A stretch of DNA of 64,000 bases from assembly GCA_013397695.1 (NCBI GenBank), contig VYZI01000021.1, forward strand, positions 3,654,590 to 3,718,589, read 5' to 3'. Below the pieces are notes generated by a model. The model did not search any database. It saw only the letters and a program-made list of their open reading frames with translations, and was not told where the DNA came from. This DNA is from Centropus unirufus. Lineage: Eukaryota; Chordata; Aves; Cuculiformes; Centropidae. The position numbers were made by a program, and so were the translations under genes. Positions 24,353 through 37,420 of the stretch are shown in pieces (within the stretch, counting starts at the first letter, position 1; each line of letters starts with the position of its first letter).

Positions 24353-27300
24353 AAAAACAGAAGATCTCTCTGCTCTGTGTGTTTGTGTGGCAAAGGCAGC
24401 AAAGTGCACTCCCGCTTGTTTATAGTCACTCCAAAGCTAGAGACAGCGTAACCTATGATACTTTGCACCGAGCAGTTGCTACTAGCACCAGCATGCAAGC
24501 TTAAAGGGAGGTCGCCTAATGTTTTCAGACAGAAGGAAAACTGGAGACGCGCAGTTAGATGTGAGGTGCTGGGAATGCCTGTGTGGAGGATAAGTCTCTA
24601 GGGTCACAGTAGAAATAGAGTTATTTGCATTATTCTAATTGTACAAAGCATGCTCATCTCAAAGCACAGAAACAAAAATATATTGTATTGACAAATAATT
24701 TGGGCAGAAATGTAGCTACAGGTTTTATTTGCATCTTTTCTTGCTGAATTGTTTGAGAACTAACTATTCTGTAATATTCTCAGTGTATAATTCTATACCA
24801 CAAACATCTCTAACATGCTAGATTTTTTTATAACATGTTGTTTAAAATTTTAAGCAGATCTTCTATTATCCTATTTCCCTTTGAAACTGGTCACCCCCCT
24901 TCTGCATCCTTTAATAAGAGCTAGACTGGGACATGGAGCACAGGATTTGGGAAACTGAGGTTTTTGTTTTCAGGACTGGAGAGGGATCCATCATATTTAC
25001 ACTTTCCCATCCTCAGGAATAACCAGATGTGTTTAATTTCCATTCTTAGTGGTTTTAGCTGCAGTGACAGAAGATATAACTTTCAAAAGGGTAACCTTGA
25101 AGATAAGGGGGGGCACAGAGCTGGGGTAGTAACCTTTTGCACCCCTATGATTAATCCAATATGGTTATGAATCAGAGCTTTTGGTCATCAGAGCTTGGTT
25201 GTTCAGCATCTTTCTGTAATTCAGAATTCCTGCTGCCCATACACCTATGCTATAGAAAGCGAAGGCTCAAATAGAAGAATTGTTGGACAGTAAACTACTG
25301 CAGCCAAAATGATGGAGAATTCAAAATTTTCTAGTCTTCATTGTTGAGTAAAAAAACCATAATGGCTATTGAAGCACGGAGCTTAGGAATTTGCAAAACA
25401 GAATGAGGTCATTATAGTCCTAATTGAGCAAAGCAAATAAAAACATGCTCGACTCTAAGCACTTGAATAACTCTGATCTTTCTGCCCAGAATCTAATGAA
25501 GGATGTAAGACTATGCTTAATGTTCAACATATGAGAAGTTTTTTTCTCAGGGTCTTGAGTATATGCCTAATTTTTTTACTGAGTTAAGACCATATGAATA
25601 AAAATGACATTTTTAGTTAGCATCTAGGCTAAATCAAGCCACATGCCTCAGTGTACAAAAAAAGCTATCAGATGGAGACAGTAGTATAGACTTCTTACTA
25701 TACAACACAGACCCCTTTCCCAGGTAAGTTCATAGCAATAAATCTATTCAGCTAATATATTTAAGAACTTATTCTTCAATATCAGGTTTCAAAGTGCTTT
25801 GCATGTCTTCAGTGACTAAAGGATTTTCCTAATTATGGGCAATAAATAATTTCTTCAATTAATTTTTCTTATTTTCACTCTTCCCAAATTCTCTAAGAAT
25901 AGATCATATCTTTTACCAGTCTAATCATTATTTGAAATCAGTTGTGAATTTTTGCTCTGAATAGTTCTTGATCTGCAAGTCTGCCAGCCAGCAGCAGCAA
26001 ACATTCCACAGTGCAGGTAATGTGATGTAGCAGAGCCGGTCAATCAGAACAGGAGTAGCTCTTTCTGCCTTTGGTCACATATGACTTAAATTCATTTTCT
26101 AATGAACAATTTCCTGAGTTGGCTTAAATTTATAATGTGTGAAGGAAAAGGAAATTTTATTCCCTTTGATAAAACAAAAAATTTGGTAGAGTTTGTTTTA
26201 CTTAATTTGGCTCAAACTTTTATTATATCATGTCCTAACTTTTGCTAAACATTTTTGTTGCTCCCTTTGACCTTTGACTGTGTCCTGATAGTTATACAGA
26301 GCTTAAGTCTAGTTATAATAAAAATAGGTATCGTCTTGCTGGATATGGCTATGTTCACCTGGTTAATCCAATTTATTGCCATTTGCTTCATGATCAATAT
26401 CAGCTAATAAAATGCCAATATTCTTTGGAAGTACACTCAGGGAAGGCAAAAAAAATTTGGTAAGCCTGACATGTGCCCTATTCTATGTTGAGTTAATAGC
26501 CAAAGCCAAAACAGAATAAAATAAAATATCTCTTAAATAAATGAGCTTACTGGCCTAAATGCTGATTTCAGTATATACTGTTATAACTTGTAAGTAGTTA
26601 CATTAGATCTGATCAGAATGTAGATGTGGACAGAATTGAGACATATTTACTCCATTGACGTTATGCTAAGAGAAATTTTTAAGAAGATATTTTAGACTGT
26701 ATTTGCAAGTAAAGTGCATTTCTATTTGTCCCCTTCTTTTACATTTCTCTATGTGTCCAAAGACATGTACCTCTCAATTTTTCAGTCAGAGTGCTGAGGT
26801 TAACAAGCCAGCATTTCCTCTTTCTCCCACTTATTTTTTGCCATTCTATATATTACCATGCTTTGAGCTATCATGCCTTTCTGTGTAGCCATGTGGAACC
26901 TGACTTGAGGAAATTATTTACCTGAAAAAGCCATAAAAGTGAAGAGCTTGGCTTAGTTTCTTTTTTGATGGATCAGTTCTCCAATCTTATTCACCATGCA
27001 GTCATAAACAGCCATGGCACAAAGAAGAGTTAGCGGACTTTGTATAAACTGTTATAGTGAAACCACAGCCATAGCAAAATGGATATAAAAAGATAATAAT
27101 TCTTTAAACTTAGTTAAAGCAGTTTTACTAGATTACTTGCTAGTTCCTCAGGTGGTGTCAACTCATGTAAAACCATGACTAGTCATATATTTTGCCTCTG
27201 AGATTTTTTTATCAAAAACCGAGATGTTCCATAGATCTTCCATGGTTAGATCTGAGTGCTATCTCTGATTAAGGTCATTGGAGTTCCCTTCCTAATAGGA

Positions 27301-30300
27301 GAAATACCCTATATTTAGCCATACCAAACTGTTGAAGAATTGCCTGTCTTGAGAGCTACAGCATTTGTTGCAGAGCAGCTATCAGCCGTTATGGTGAATC
27401 TTAGTTGCCTCAGCCTTGGTTATGGTTTATTTTAGTGTGATATTTTTCAGACAGAAAAAAAGAAATTAAATTTTAAGGTTAGTCTGTAAATACAGAGGAT
27501 TAAAAATTTGACAAAATCCATTGCAATACCTGGTTTCCTTATATATTGTACGACTACAGCTCCAAAACTTACCTAATGCAACTAAGAAGCAATCTTCTCC
27601 AGAAGCACAGAAATCACATTTAAATATCATTTTACACTGAGTGACCAGAATGCCAGATCTGTAGCAGTACACACACTACCCCAAAGTTACTTCTCTGGGA
27701 CAACCTTTTTGTCTCTTGGAAGGTGAAGACTCAATTGATTAAATGGCACTGGCTTTGGAAAAAAGTGACCAAAGGCCTATTCTTCTGGTCAGACAACATT
27801 CCTGGTGTGCCAGGGGAGGAAGCAAGATGGAGAGGATGACACCAGGACCAGGTCAGGAGCAGAGTCACATTCTCCTCTGTTTTGCAAATTTCTAAAACTG
27901 GACTGTTACCATCAGTGGGAAGAATAACTCTGGATTAACATCTTTATATCTAGGAACTGATTATGGACCATAATCCACACACAACATCCATTTCACAGAA
28001 AGAAATGACTAGTTTGCCACTAAAAGATAAAATTCTGTTGAGGCCAATTTACATGTTTGGGGAGCTGTGCCAGCTAGCAGCAGCTGCAAGTCTTGTGCAG
28101 AGTTTTTGGTGAGTTGCAAGTGGGCCTTTTATTTGCAATAGGAAAATAATACAAATGTTTCTTCAATACAAGCTATCTCTGGAACATAAAACAACAGTTG
28201 CCTACAATGCCCTTTTTTACACATCAACAGAATTTCCTGTTTATTGTGTCCATGAAGTAATGACCTGTATTGTGTGTTTTATTACCCAGGCTATTTGGGC
28301 AGTGGCTTTAAATGCTTGGTTTGGTTTGATAACACAACATTTCATTAATATATCAGGATCAAATTGTTGTCTGTGTTTGTGGAAATGTATCTGGCTCACC
28401 CCAGAGGTTTTGAAAATTTGGCCACTCCCCTTTTGTCATTATAGAAAGAGACCTGCCAAGATGAGAAATTACACCAGGAGGGTTGAATATTAGGATTAAT
28501 TGTCTTGAACCAGTGCAGTGGAGCAGGCAGGCAAGTCAAATCGAGGTAGGGATAATGAGGGCCAATAGGCAGCCTTTATTGTCTTCTTTCATAAAGAAAA
28601 GTATTTAAAAGAAACTATTTCCCATCTTTCAGCGCAAGTAAAATTGGAATTTAAAGCTTCTGCGTTTTCAGCAATGGGAAAATTACACTGTTCAATAAAG
28701 GGAGGGTTTCTTTTCTAGCAGGAGAAACCTGGTTGAACAAAGATCATCTGTGGGCCATTAGCTATTTCTTTCTTCATTGCTAACTTAGCACCAGCTTTTC
28801 GCTAAAGCTGATAGGATTGGTCTAACCTTTTAGACCTTTGATATTGATCCTTAGCCTTTTCAATTGGACATTTTTACTGTGCTTAAACTGTACCCCTTTG
28901 CGACTTCAAACATTTAATTGTGCTGAAAAGTAGTAATTCATTAAACGTAATGGTAAAATGGATTAAAGAGAGGAAGGCAATATAAACTCTATCATAACAA
29001 TGACAATCAGTTATTAAAATGAAACATGTTGGGTCCTTCAAAAGACTGAAGATATTTGTTTGAAAGTGTGAATTGGAAACAGTAAGGCACCATACTCATC
29101 TACTTATTATCCTTGCTGCCTTCCAACATTGCTCAAGACTTAGCAGATAGTACTGCACAGTTTTGGTATCTCTGAAATGTGTAAAGGTCCCAAACCTTTT
29201 CTACAGCCGCTCCACTGTGCCCCCATTTCAAGAGTTTCCTATTGCTATCTAAAACTTAGAGAGACCTTCAAACAGTCCTTTGTTTTGCCTTTAATCCTTC
29301 AACCAGCTGTTTGTTCAGTTGTCTCTCCAACACGGTTCCAGCAGACCACTTTGTGTTTCCTCGTTGAGTTTATATTTCATCACAGAAATATCACAGGCCT
29401 TCGAAAATAGAAGCTATCCATTCTTGTGAGATACTGGCCCAAGGTAGAGAACAATCAATTCCGATTTACTTTTCAGGAAAATTTCCACCTTTCAGAGCCA
29501 AACACTTGTGAGAAGTTTGTGAGTTTTTCTCACATTTCATTGATAGTGAAATCAAAGTTTCAAAATGAAATTATACAGCCTTAGCACAATATTTCTTCTC
29601 TGTCCAAGGAAATGAAATCTGACAAGTGATAGTGTTTTAACTCAGGGAGCAACTTAGAATCCAAATTTGGCCCACAGTCCGTACAAATACTCTTCCATTC
29701 TGCAGAGCTGCTAATATGCATGAAGATATCTAGTTCTCACGCAAAATTTTAATCAATAAATCCCTGAAAAGATTCTTTGTTGATGCATTGGAAGGGATTT
29801 TACTTCCTGCTTTCCATGGGCATGCATACTTACAAAAGAAGTCTGATGAACTTTAGCAAAGTCTCTATTTTCTGACTGTACCAACCAAAACACTTTATAT
29901 ATGCATTTGTGTAGATGCATTTGGTTTAGCATTATGTGTAACTTTCATGATCTAAATCTGCTATCCATGATCACAGAAAGCACTATTTTTTGCTTTCCCC
30001 CCCAAGATTTATAGATTCTATCCACAAAACACCTTTGTATCACTTTACTCAAATTCTACCATCCAAAATGAAATTTTTATACACCATCTATGACTGAGCC
30101 GAGTGCAATGAATAGAAAAGGCAGCTCTCTACCTTACCAATAATGAAAGAGTACTTCACTTTCCAGAAGAAATAAAGTGGGAGACTACATTTCTATTTTT
30201 CCTGGAAACCACTCCAGTATTACACAAAGGATGTATATCAACATAGTCACCTTGGATCAACCGAATACCCTTCAGCTCTGTATCTGCTAATTTTCCTGAT

Positions 30301-33300
30301 CAAGCTCCTTTTAATATACCCAAGTTCTGAAGTCCCGGTTCTTGTGATGTTCAGAACAGATTTGTATACACTTGACTGAAGGAAGAGTTGAAGCCACTTT
30401 GAAATCCTGGCCTATTGTTATTGTTTCGTATACGTTTACTTTAAAGTGTTTTACTTCACAAAAAGAGTGAAGTACTATGCTCAGAACTCAGAAATTTTGT
30501 TAGTCAGGCCCTGTAGATCTTATTTCTTTTCCTAAGTTTGGCAATTTCTGTCTTGTGCCCATTTAAATAGAGGTATACTTCCCATGGCTCCATGTGGACA
30601 GTAAAAACTTGTGCAAAATATAATAGTTGTCTTTACAAAAAGTAATTTAGAACTGACCATGAAAAAAACCTGTAGATATGCAACTGCTCCCAATAGCAAG
30701 AATAATCAACAACAACTGTAATGTAGTGTAATGGTATAAGTCAGAAATAATGTTACCACCATTAAATACACATATGTTAACAAGATCACAAGGAATGAAA
30801 AAGCATCCACATTTCAGGCATCCATTAGTCTCTCAGCTTTGCCATCTACAAAGGGCCTATATGAGTGATCTTATGCTAATACAGCATGTACTGCTTGGAA
30901 GGCAACATAGGGGAATGCAAAACAGGCCATGAATTGCTGCAAAGATGGAATAAAGCTTTTGCACTACATAAATTGTCTGCAAGGATCCTCAATATATTAG
31001 GATATAATTTGTCTAAAGCTTCAGCATAACTATTATAAGTGAAGCAGCTTTACATCAGAGAAATCATGGGAGTTTTTTCTGAGAATTACTTCATAAAATA
31101 AGTGAAAAAAATAAGAGGCCACTTATGTATATTATGTAGAGTATTAGATAAAGCCATTTGTCGATGTTTTCCAGGGCAACTGGGTCTAGCACATATACAA
31201 GTCAACACACATAACAAACTCCTTAATATCAGTGGCACAGCATCTACGTGGTGGTTCTTCCCTCTGGTGTCTCATAGATAAGACTATTCAGTATTTCCCA
31301 CATAAGAAAGGGTCTGTGAGTTAATGTCAGTGACTTGTGCATTATTTACTCCATAGACTATCCTTACTGCAGCTGCCCAAGAGTTCACATTTCCCGTTAT
31401 CAGAAGGGACACTGACAACAGGATAGTTGCACTGACGTAACACTGTTGTCAGCCCTGCAATTTAGCTTTTCCTTTCAAAAAGGCAAGGGTGCTCAAAAGA
31501 GGTAAAAGTGGGGCTTCACAATATGACCCACACTGGTGAAGCAGCAAGAGCTTCACCAAACCAAAGCTGCGGTGGCTTGGAGAGGATGCTTCATGCTCTA
31601 GGAAATACCATTATATTTATAAACAAACTAGATTAGTGTGAAATCTGTCCTATGGCTGATTATCTATCTAGTGTACTATAAATTCTGGGAAAAAAAGGTT
31701 TTGGGTCATAATTTTGTCTAAACCACAAAAAGTGGTGGCAACAACTTGGTTGAAATATTTTCAAAAGTATATATAGGTATGAGGGTTTTTAAATTTGCCA
31801 TGACGCTTTTTATTAACTTATCTCTTAGAGCAGTAGATCATGAGTGACATTCATTGGAGAACACTGATTGTCTAAGACAGGTGGGAAGCTCCCCTGCATA
31901 TGGATTTAGTATTTAAACATGGATTTAAGAAAGTTGGATTATTTTATTTCAAGTTCACACAACTTCTTTTCTCCTTAACACTTACATGCTGTGACAGAAA
32001 CACTGCCTGCCTTTGACTGGGTATGGTCCCCTGTGGTTTACCTTTATCCAACAGTTTATACAAAGTAACTTTTTAGCTTTAGGAGACCTTCAAAGTTTCT
32101 TCTCTCAGTGTTGGGGTCTCTGAAGCATCTAAGACTGCAAAAGGAGATATTTCAGCTATCTATGATATGCCCTAGGTTTATAAGTAACTTAAAAAAAAAA
32201 AAGGAAGACTATAAAAGATTAGTCATAAAAATGGTCTAATTGGCCAGAAGTCTCTCTGGTGGCAGGGTGTTTTATTAACTGGAAGAGACATCACAGGCAG
32301 TATGCTGAGATAAATCTGACCTGACTTCTGCTATGTTTTCTAAGAATGGAAAAGCAGACTGTGAGAGAATAATTTTGCTGATCTTTTCACAGAAAGTGAG
32401 GGTTGATTTCCACCCACTCCTTCACCTCCCTCCCTGAAATCTTTTGTGAATTAATTTTCTATTTCCTGTGATCAGGGTTTTTCTCATACCTCATTCATAC
32501 CAAACATTGCATTGAAAAATGTCAAAGATTAGGACAAAGGACAAAAGAACTATGCACCGCCCATCTGGGCAGCATAAGTAATGACAGGGTCAAGATTGAA
32601 GTCCATGAATCCCCCCATTACCTCACTCTCTCACTTTCTATTTCATTTTTAAGGATGCCCTGAAATGTGAAGACTTCTTTTAATGCCTTATGAGAGTTAC
32701 TGTGAGAAAGGTGATCAAAAGGACTCTGCTGGCTTGGGTGCCCTTTATCTCTGAGGAAGGTGATGCACAGCATCTGGAGATGATGGAACGCATGATTAAC
32801 ATTACTACAGAGAATGATTAATATCTTCTTAAAGCACCTACTTCCAGATTATCCATCATTTCATTAGAGTGAAAAAAAGTTCTTTTTGAAAGGGGGCTGT
32901 GCCCCTGAACCATGAATAACTAACCCACCTCTTGACATGTTTACTAATTGAGTAGCGGAGTATGCTTAATATTATGTTGAGCAAATAGAGGTGCCCCCTC
33001 TTTATGCAGAAACAAAAAGGTAGAAAAAAAACAAAGCAAATTTGAGACAGTAGTTTAATAAAGCAGTTAAATAATTTTCATTTCATGGAAAGTATATTTA
33101 AATATATTAACTAGATTTATTTTGTCTTCCTTTTTATTTCTTAAAACACTCTCTGCATGTCAGGTAAAGGAATATTGTAGTTTTCTGGATGACATCATGT
33201 ATCAAAAAGCATACCTTTCTCTAAATTCTCTTAGAGAGGAAAACTGTTCCTGTAGAATTGGAAGTTGGTCCTTTGGGATATGTGAGCTCTTACATCAGCT

Positions 33301-33312
33301 TTCCATACTGCA
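24353..33312. other. No gene seen; AT-rich non-coding sequence, possible regulatory clusters
   Basis: Open frames are at most 112 codons (28155-28493, plus) and look random. Two octamer words (atttgcat) occur at about 24624 and 24729 in an AT-rich run. At about 28560-28960 AT-rich, low-CpG sequence contains several homeodomain-type TAAT/ATTA words. At about 25785-25850 'caaagtgctttgcatgtctt' may be a scrap of an inverted MIR, and 29650-29695 ('ccaaatttggcccacagtcc') may be another old repeat scrap. An A run lies at 32191-32202. Confidence 0.45.
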
Positions 33313-33400
33313 GTCAGGGTCCAATCCTGCAAACATGGTGAGGAAAATGCTTCGTGACTCTGCTAACATCTGGTGTGGGTTACACTGAGTTTAGCAGGGA
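33313..33400. repeat. Ancient amniote repeat scrap ('ccaatcctgcaaac' family)
   Basis: 'gggtccaatcctgcaaac' followed by 'gtgactctgc' and 'gggttacactgagttt' resembles the old self-complementary family starting 'gggccaatcctgcaaacac' that is spread through bird, crocodile and turtle DNA. The first 18 bases are the most convincing part. The rest is badly eroded. Confidence 0.45.
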
Positions 33401-33841
33401 TCTGCAGCTGGTTAGCGTTGAATCGAGTTGAAGAGATAAGCAGGTTGCTTGCAATTTGTAGAAGGCAAAACAACTGCTTTCCTTTTGCCAACCATCCACA
33501 TATTACAAGTGCCTGCATTCTTTTGTGTTTTTGTTAATGGCACTGAACAGCTCTAAAGTTCAGATCAATATAGTGCTACCTTAGTGCCTTGCTCACATAT
33601 ATAATATCTTCTTATATTAATCCTGTTTCCAGGGAAGTGTGACAGGCAGTGGCGATGCAGAATACTAAACTGGTGATTATTAATCACTGTCTTTCAGATC
33701 AATAATCCACTGGAACTTTTCCTTTCCCCCATCCTGGTTTGTTGGGGTTTTTTTGTCATTTTCAGTTTGACAGAACTATTTATGTGTATGATGATTGTGT
33801 TGTGTTTGTGTGTTTAATAACATGCGTGTCCTTCCATTCAG
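33401..33841. other. No gene seen; upstream of the exon-like block
   Basis: The sequence is AT-rich. Two pyrimidine-rich runs (near 33717-33735 and 33826-33841) lie just before the exon-like block. A TG-rich stretch (gtgttgtgtttgtgtgttt) precedes the second and could serve as part of an intron end. Confidence 0.5.
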
Positions 33842-33988
33842 CATCAGCCTAGTGTCTGCAGCTTTTGCAGCACCTTCTTGCTTATTGGAGATGAATTGCC
33901 TGAGGCATTCCTCCCCACCCAAGGCTTTCGGGGGGGACAGCGAGATGTTCACTGTGGATGCAAGTCGGTAGATAATGTGGCATTGCAG
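33842..33988 (+). other. Exon-like block: 147 bp, open, bounded by splice-site signals
   Basis: The block follows 'gtccttccattcag', a reasonable acceptor with a pyrimidine tract, and ends 'cattgcag|gtaata', a reasonable donor. It is exactly 49 codons long, phase 0 at both ends, and open in that frame. The same frame is closed just upstream by TAA TAA inside the supposed intron, but stays open past the donor to about 34111. The predicted peptide has a CSFC near its start (C6 and C9), then GDELPEAFLP, and an HCGCK near the end. I do not recognise the protein. It could be an internal exon of a coding gene, an exon of a non-coding RNA, or chance: acceptor and donor words 147 bp apart are not rare in 64 kb. 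Confidence 0.3.
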
Positions 33989-35819
33989 GTAATATATTAC
34001 TTGCTCGGTATTGTTGCCTGCAAATCAACAAAGGCAGGGATCACTGCCCTAAGAAATAAAGCCATCCGTAGACTTCTGCCTCTGATTTCAGGAGCATTAG
34101 TTACATTATAGTGTGTCCAGATTCTAATGTTAGAAATTCAAGCTCTGGACAGTTTCCCCTGAGTCCTGTGACAACAGAAGCATGAAAGGATGTTTTCTGA
34201 GAATTTTAGAGGATTCCTTGAAAATGATACAGTGCGAAAACCTCTCTTGACACACTCCTGACTTTTTCAGGAAATTGCAGTTGGATGCAGGAAAAAATGA
34301 TGCTTTCTTATTTTATTTTTTATGTTTCCTAGTTTTCCACCTGCTTTTCTGTGATGTACAAGCTTTTGGGAGGAAGGCTAGGAGAGGAGAATGGCTCCTT
34401 GAAGGCCACCTCTGGCATGACTATTACAAGAGACAATGAACTCGAACTTCATTATCTCCGTTTTTTCCTCCAAAGATCACGAACTTGAAACTCAGTTGTG
34501 CATGTGTGAAAGTTCTATAAACATTACTTAAACAGCAGCCAAAAGACCTTTGCCTGCTCTGGCCTACTTCTCCCCTTGCTGGGGCTCAGCATTCCCACTC
34601 AGTTGACTACTTGTCCTACTCTTTGCCCTCTCTGCTCTGCTGCAATCGTCCTGGAATTTTCCTCTGTGCAACTGCTGTCCAAACCAGCTGCACCCACTAC
34701 ATCTTCAGCAGTGGACCGAGGAGGGTATTAATCATATTTTTGAGGAGGACACTCTGCTATTTATCTCCCTGACACCTCCAGCGTTTGGGAGCCCAATGCT
34801 GCACACAGCCCATTGACTAGTAATATTACACATTACCGTGCTCCATTGCCTCTCCCTGCCCTCTTCATTGAGTGGCTGTTCAACAGTGGAGTTGTGTTTG
34901 TTCAATCAGACATAATTTATACCTTTTTTTTGTTCCTTCTGGAGAGCTCTTCCTAATCTTTAGCCTAAGCACTGTGTTTCCCATATAATTCTAGTTCCAA
35001 CATCACTGGAACTGGAGACGGCCAAACAGATCTGATTCCAGACTTGCTCAGACTTGTTGGTTTTAAATCACCAAATATAAGGTTTAAAAACAAAATGTCA
35101 AGGGAGATCCTCTTATACTTGCTTTAAAGATACAAGTTTTATTGCATGTCTGAGAATATATATGTCTTCTATCTCTAAAGGGAATACCTGCAACAGTGTG
35201 CTGTACTGTGATCCCCTGGCTGTTGTCCAACATGCAAAGTCTGCAAAGGACAAGAGATTAATAATTCAGTTAATTTATAGCAAGAGGGTTTTTTATTTTC
35301 ATTTTTAAAAGAAATTTATAGGAAGAGGAGTGGGCAAGGGAAGAAAGCTATTGTAAGACTAAATGACTAATCATTCATCCTGGAGTTTGTTACCCTTTCA
35401 AATTCATCAAACTGTGTAATGAGAGCAGCTAGCTTAAGATCTGCCTAATTATACACTGTTTAGACAATATAAAGAAACAGAAAGTGTTCTGCTCCGAGAT
35501 CTTTGGGGAAAAGGATTACTCATTACAGGATGTGGGGATTATTTCACACAGGAGGGCCTAAAATGAACGCTAAATTCCTTTTCTTTTTTTCTTTTGCTTT
35601 AAAAAAAAAGGAAAATAAATTTAAAAGACGTGTTTTAGCTTTTCTTCTCTGGCTGAAATTTCTCAGAGATGTAAACTGTTAAAACTTTGGGAGGAGTTGA
35701 GCCCATTTAGCTTAGTTAAGGATTTAGCCTATCAGGTGCCAGAAAATGGCCCATGGGATGAATGGAACCCTCTGGTGCCAATCACTGTAGTGTATAATAA
35801 TACTCTGAATTTCATTGTA
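33989..35819. other. No gene seen; non-coding sequence between the exon-like block and the LINE relic
   Basis: There are no open frames of note apart from the read-through of the exon-like block. At 34550-34700 a C/T-rich run with 'ctggcctacttctcccc' might be LINE-derived but could not be matched. At 35574-35600 there is a T-rich then A-rich run. Confidence 0.5.
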
Positions 35820-36070
35820 GCTTCTGTTCTCTCCACTCCGCTGGAACTGCTCTTGCCAAGGTCTCTAGTAACCTCTTCGGGGCCATATCTCAGGGCCATT
35901 ATTCCATTCACATGTTCCTTGACATTTTGTCTTCATCTGACAGATCTGATTATAATCTCTGTCTTGAAATCTTGGTTTAAGGACTCTGTCCTAGAGCCTG
36001 TTCCTCCTCTTAACTTTCTGACTATAACTTCAATGACCTACTTGAGACACTCTTTAAATTTTTTTTTTAA
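35820..36070 (+). mobile_element. L2/L3-clade LINE reverse-transcriptase relic
   Basis: The frame starting at 35831 reads TALAKVSSNLF, then SQGHYSI, then FLDILSSSDRSDYN and LEIL, ending at TAA 35978-35980. This matches the start of the reverse transcriptase of L2/L3-type LINEs, where the family reads about TALLKVSNDLF, SQGHYSI, LLDLSAAFDTVDH and LLEIL. The aspartate corresponding to the AFD of the first catalytic motif is still present. After the TAA the similarity goes on in a shifted frame (DSVL near 35982, then serine and tyrosine codons of the SWFSSYLSD type, badly changed), so at least one indel has broken it. The 144-codon open frame across the same DNA (35697-36131) is in another frame and is not the ancestral product. 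The element is dead. Remains may reach about 36400, but they are too eroded to be sure. Confidence 0.8.
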
Positions 36071-37420
36071 CTCTTCAGGACAGTGTCCTCTGAACCCATC
36101 TTCATCTGTATCCAATTTATTTCCATTGTAATAATAATTTTGGCCTTTATCACCTCAGCTACTTTCCTGATAGAGATACTGCTGCACTGGCTTGCCTCAC
36201 AGCAGCCAAGACTAGACATCTGCTCATCTCTTTGACATCTCATCCCAGATGCTTTATCACCAGGCAAAATTAATGTTGGTAAAATACTTTATTACCTTCT
36301 TAATCTCATATTCAAGATTGTAACCTGAATACTGTGCTAATGGCACCTTCTTTTTCCCCGTGTACTTTCTTGCGACATCTAGAACTTGCCTCTTCATCTG
36401 CCATAAAAAGTTTTAAGCTCTGGAAATATCCACTTTTTTCCTTGTGTGCAAACCTAAGCTGAGCTGCAACCCCTCCTGAGGTGCAGTGGTTGTAGAAGAA
36501 TCTAGGTCAGTGGATGAGGTGGGCACGGAGCAGGCCCATGTGGTTGGCATACAGCCCTGTGGGAGACACAGCATATATGCAATTAAGACAGAATGCTCTG
36601 GGAATTGTGCTGCTAGCCTCTAACAAACCTCTACTGAGCATACGCAGATGGTGATTTGCAGAGGATTATAATTTGGCCACGTTTTGTTGAATATTCATGA
36701 GGACAGTGAACGATACCTCTCTGTCCCTGCGTTGGCCTCTACCACATTTTGAGACAGTCCCTCAATGCATATTAGTAGAGTTTCAGTAAAAAAATCCTAA
36801 GCCTCTCAAAACAACTGGTGTGATCATTTGTTCTTCCTGAAGCTTATTCTTAGAAACAGCCAAACTGCTCTGTAGAAGCTTCTCAGTGGTTTTAAGCATG
36901 AAGCAGTAATAAACCAAACAGACATTAAAAAGTTGTGGTCTACTAGAAGCAACCTAGACATGCTGTCACTTTTGCATCTCTGTTCAATATCTTTGCTCTG
37001 AATCAATCCTTAAATTTGAAAATGAGGCAGATACTTGGGGTAAATATAATATATTCTTCCTCACAGGAAATGTAATCTTTCTTTCTCAGCTCAAATAGTA
37101 AGTTGGGCATAATTAGTCAGAAAATTAGAGCTTGAGGAAATATATTTGTTGTAAAAAGTACAAATCAAATAGGTTTGCCTTGTAACTGAATTCTTGTATT
37201 AAATTTCCTGGTCAACTATAGGCTCGGAGTCAGATTCCTCTCCTGCTCACTGGAAATTTTTCTATTAATGCTAAGGGCAGGAACCTTCATCTTCCAGCAC
37301 CTCTGTACCCTTGATGAGGTTCATACTGACTTCAGAGGTCTGGTATCAGCCTCTCTTGATTAGTGTTCACAAAGCCCAGAGAGATGATTTCATGGGTCTG
37401 CAAACGTTTTTAATACCTAA
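36071..37420. other. No gene seen; possible further LINE remains, then non-coding
   Basis: A T run (36058-36069) precedes this stretch. Up to about 36400, phrases such as 'ggcctttatcacctcag' and 'tctgctcatctctttgaca' may be further LINE coding relics, but I could not place them. Beyond that the sequence is plain. From about 37250, 'gtacccttgatgaggttc' onward may be the eroded 5' part of the CR1 copy that follows. Confidence 0.4.

Noticed and set aside
25785..25850. Possible inverted MIR scrap ('caaagtgctttgcatg')
   Set aside because: Only one short word matches; too little to call as a feature.
35697..36131. 144-codon plus-strand frame that could be called a gene
   Set aside because: It overlies a LINE reverse-transcriptase relic whose ancestral frame is a different one, so this frame is a by-product.
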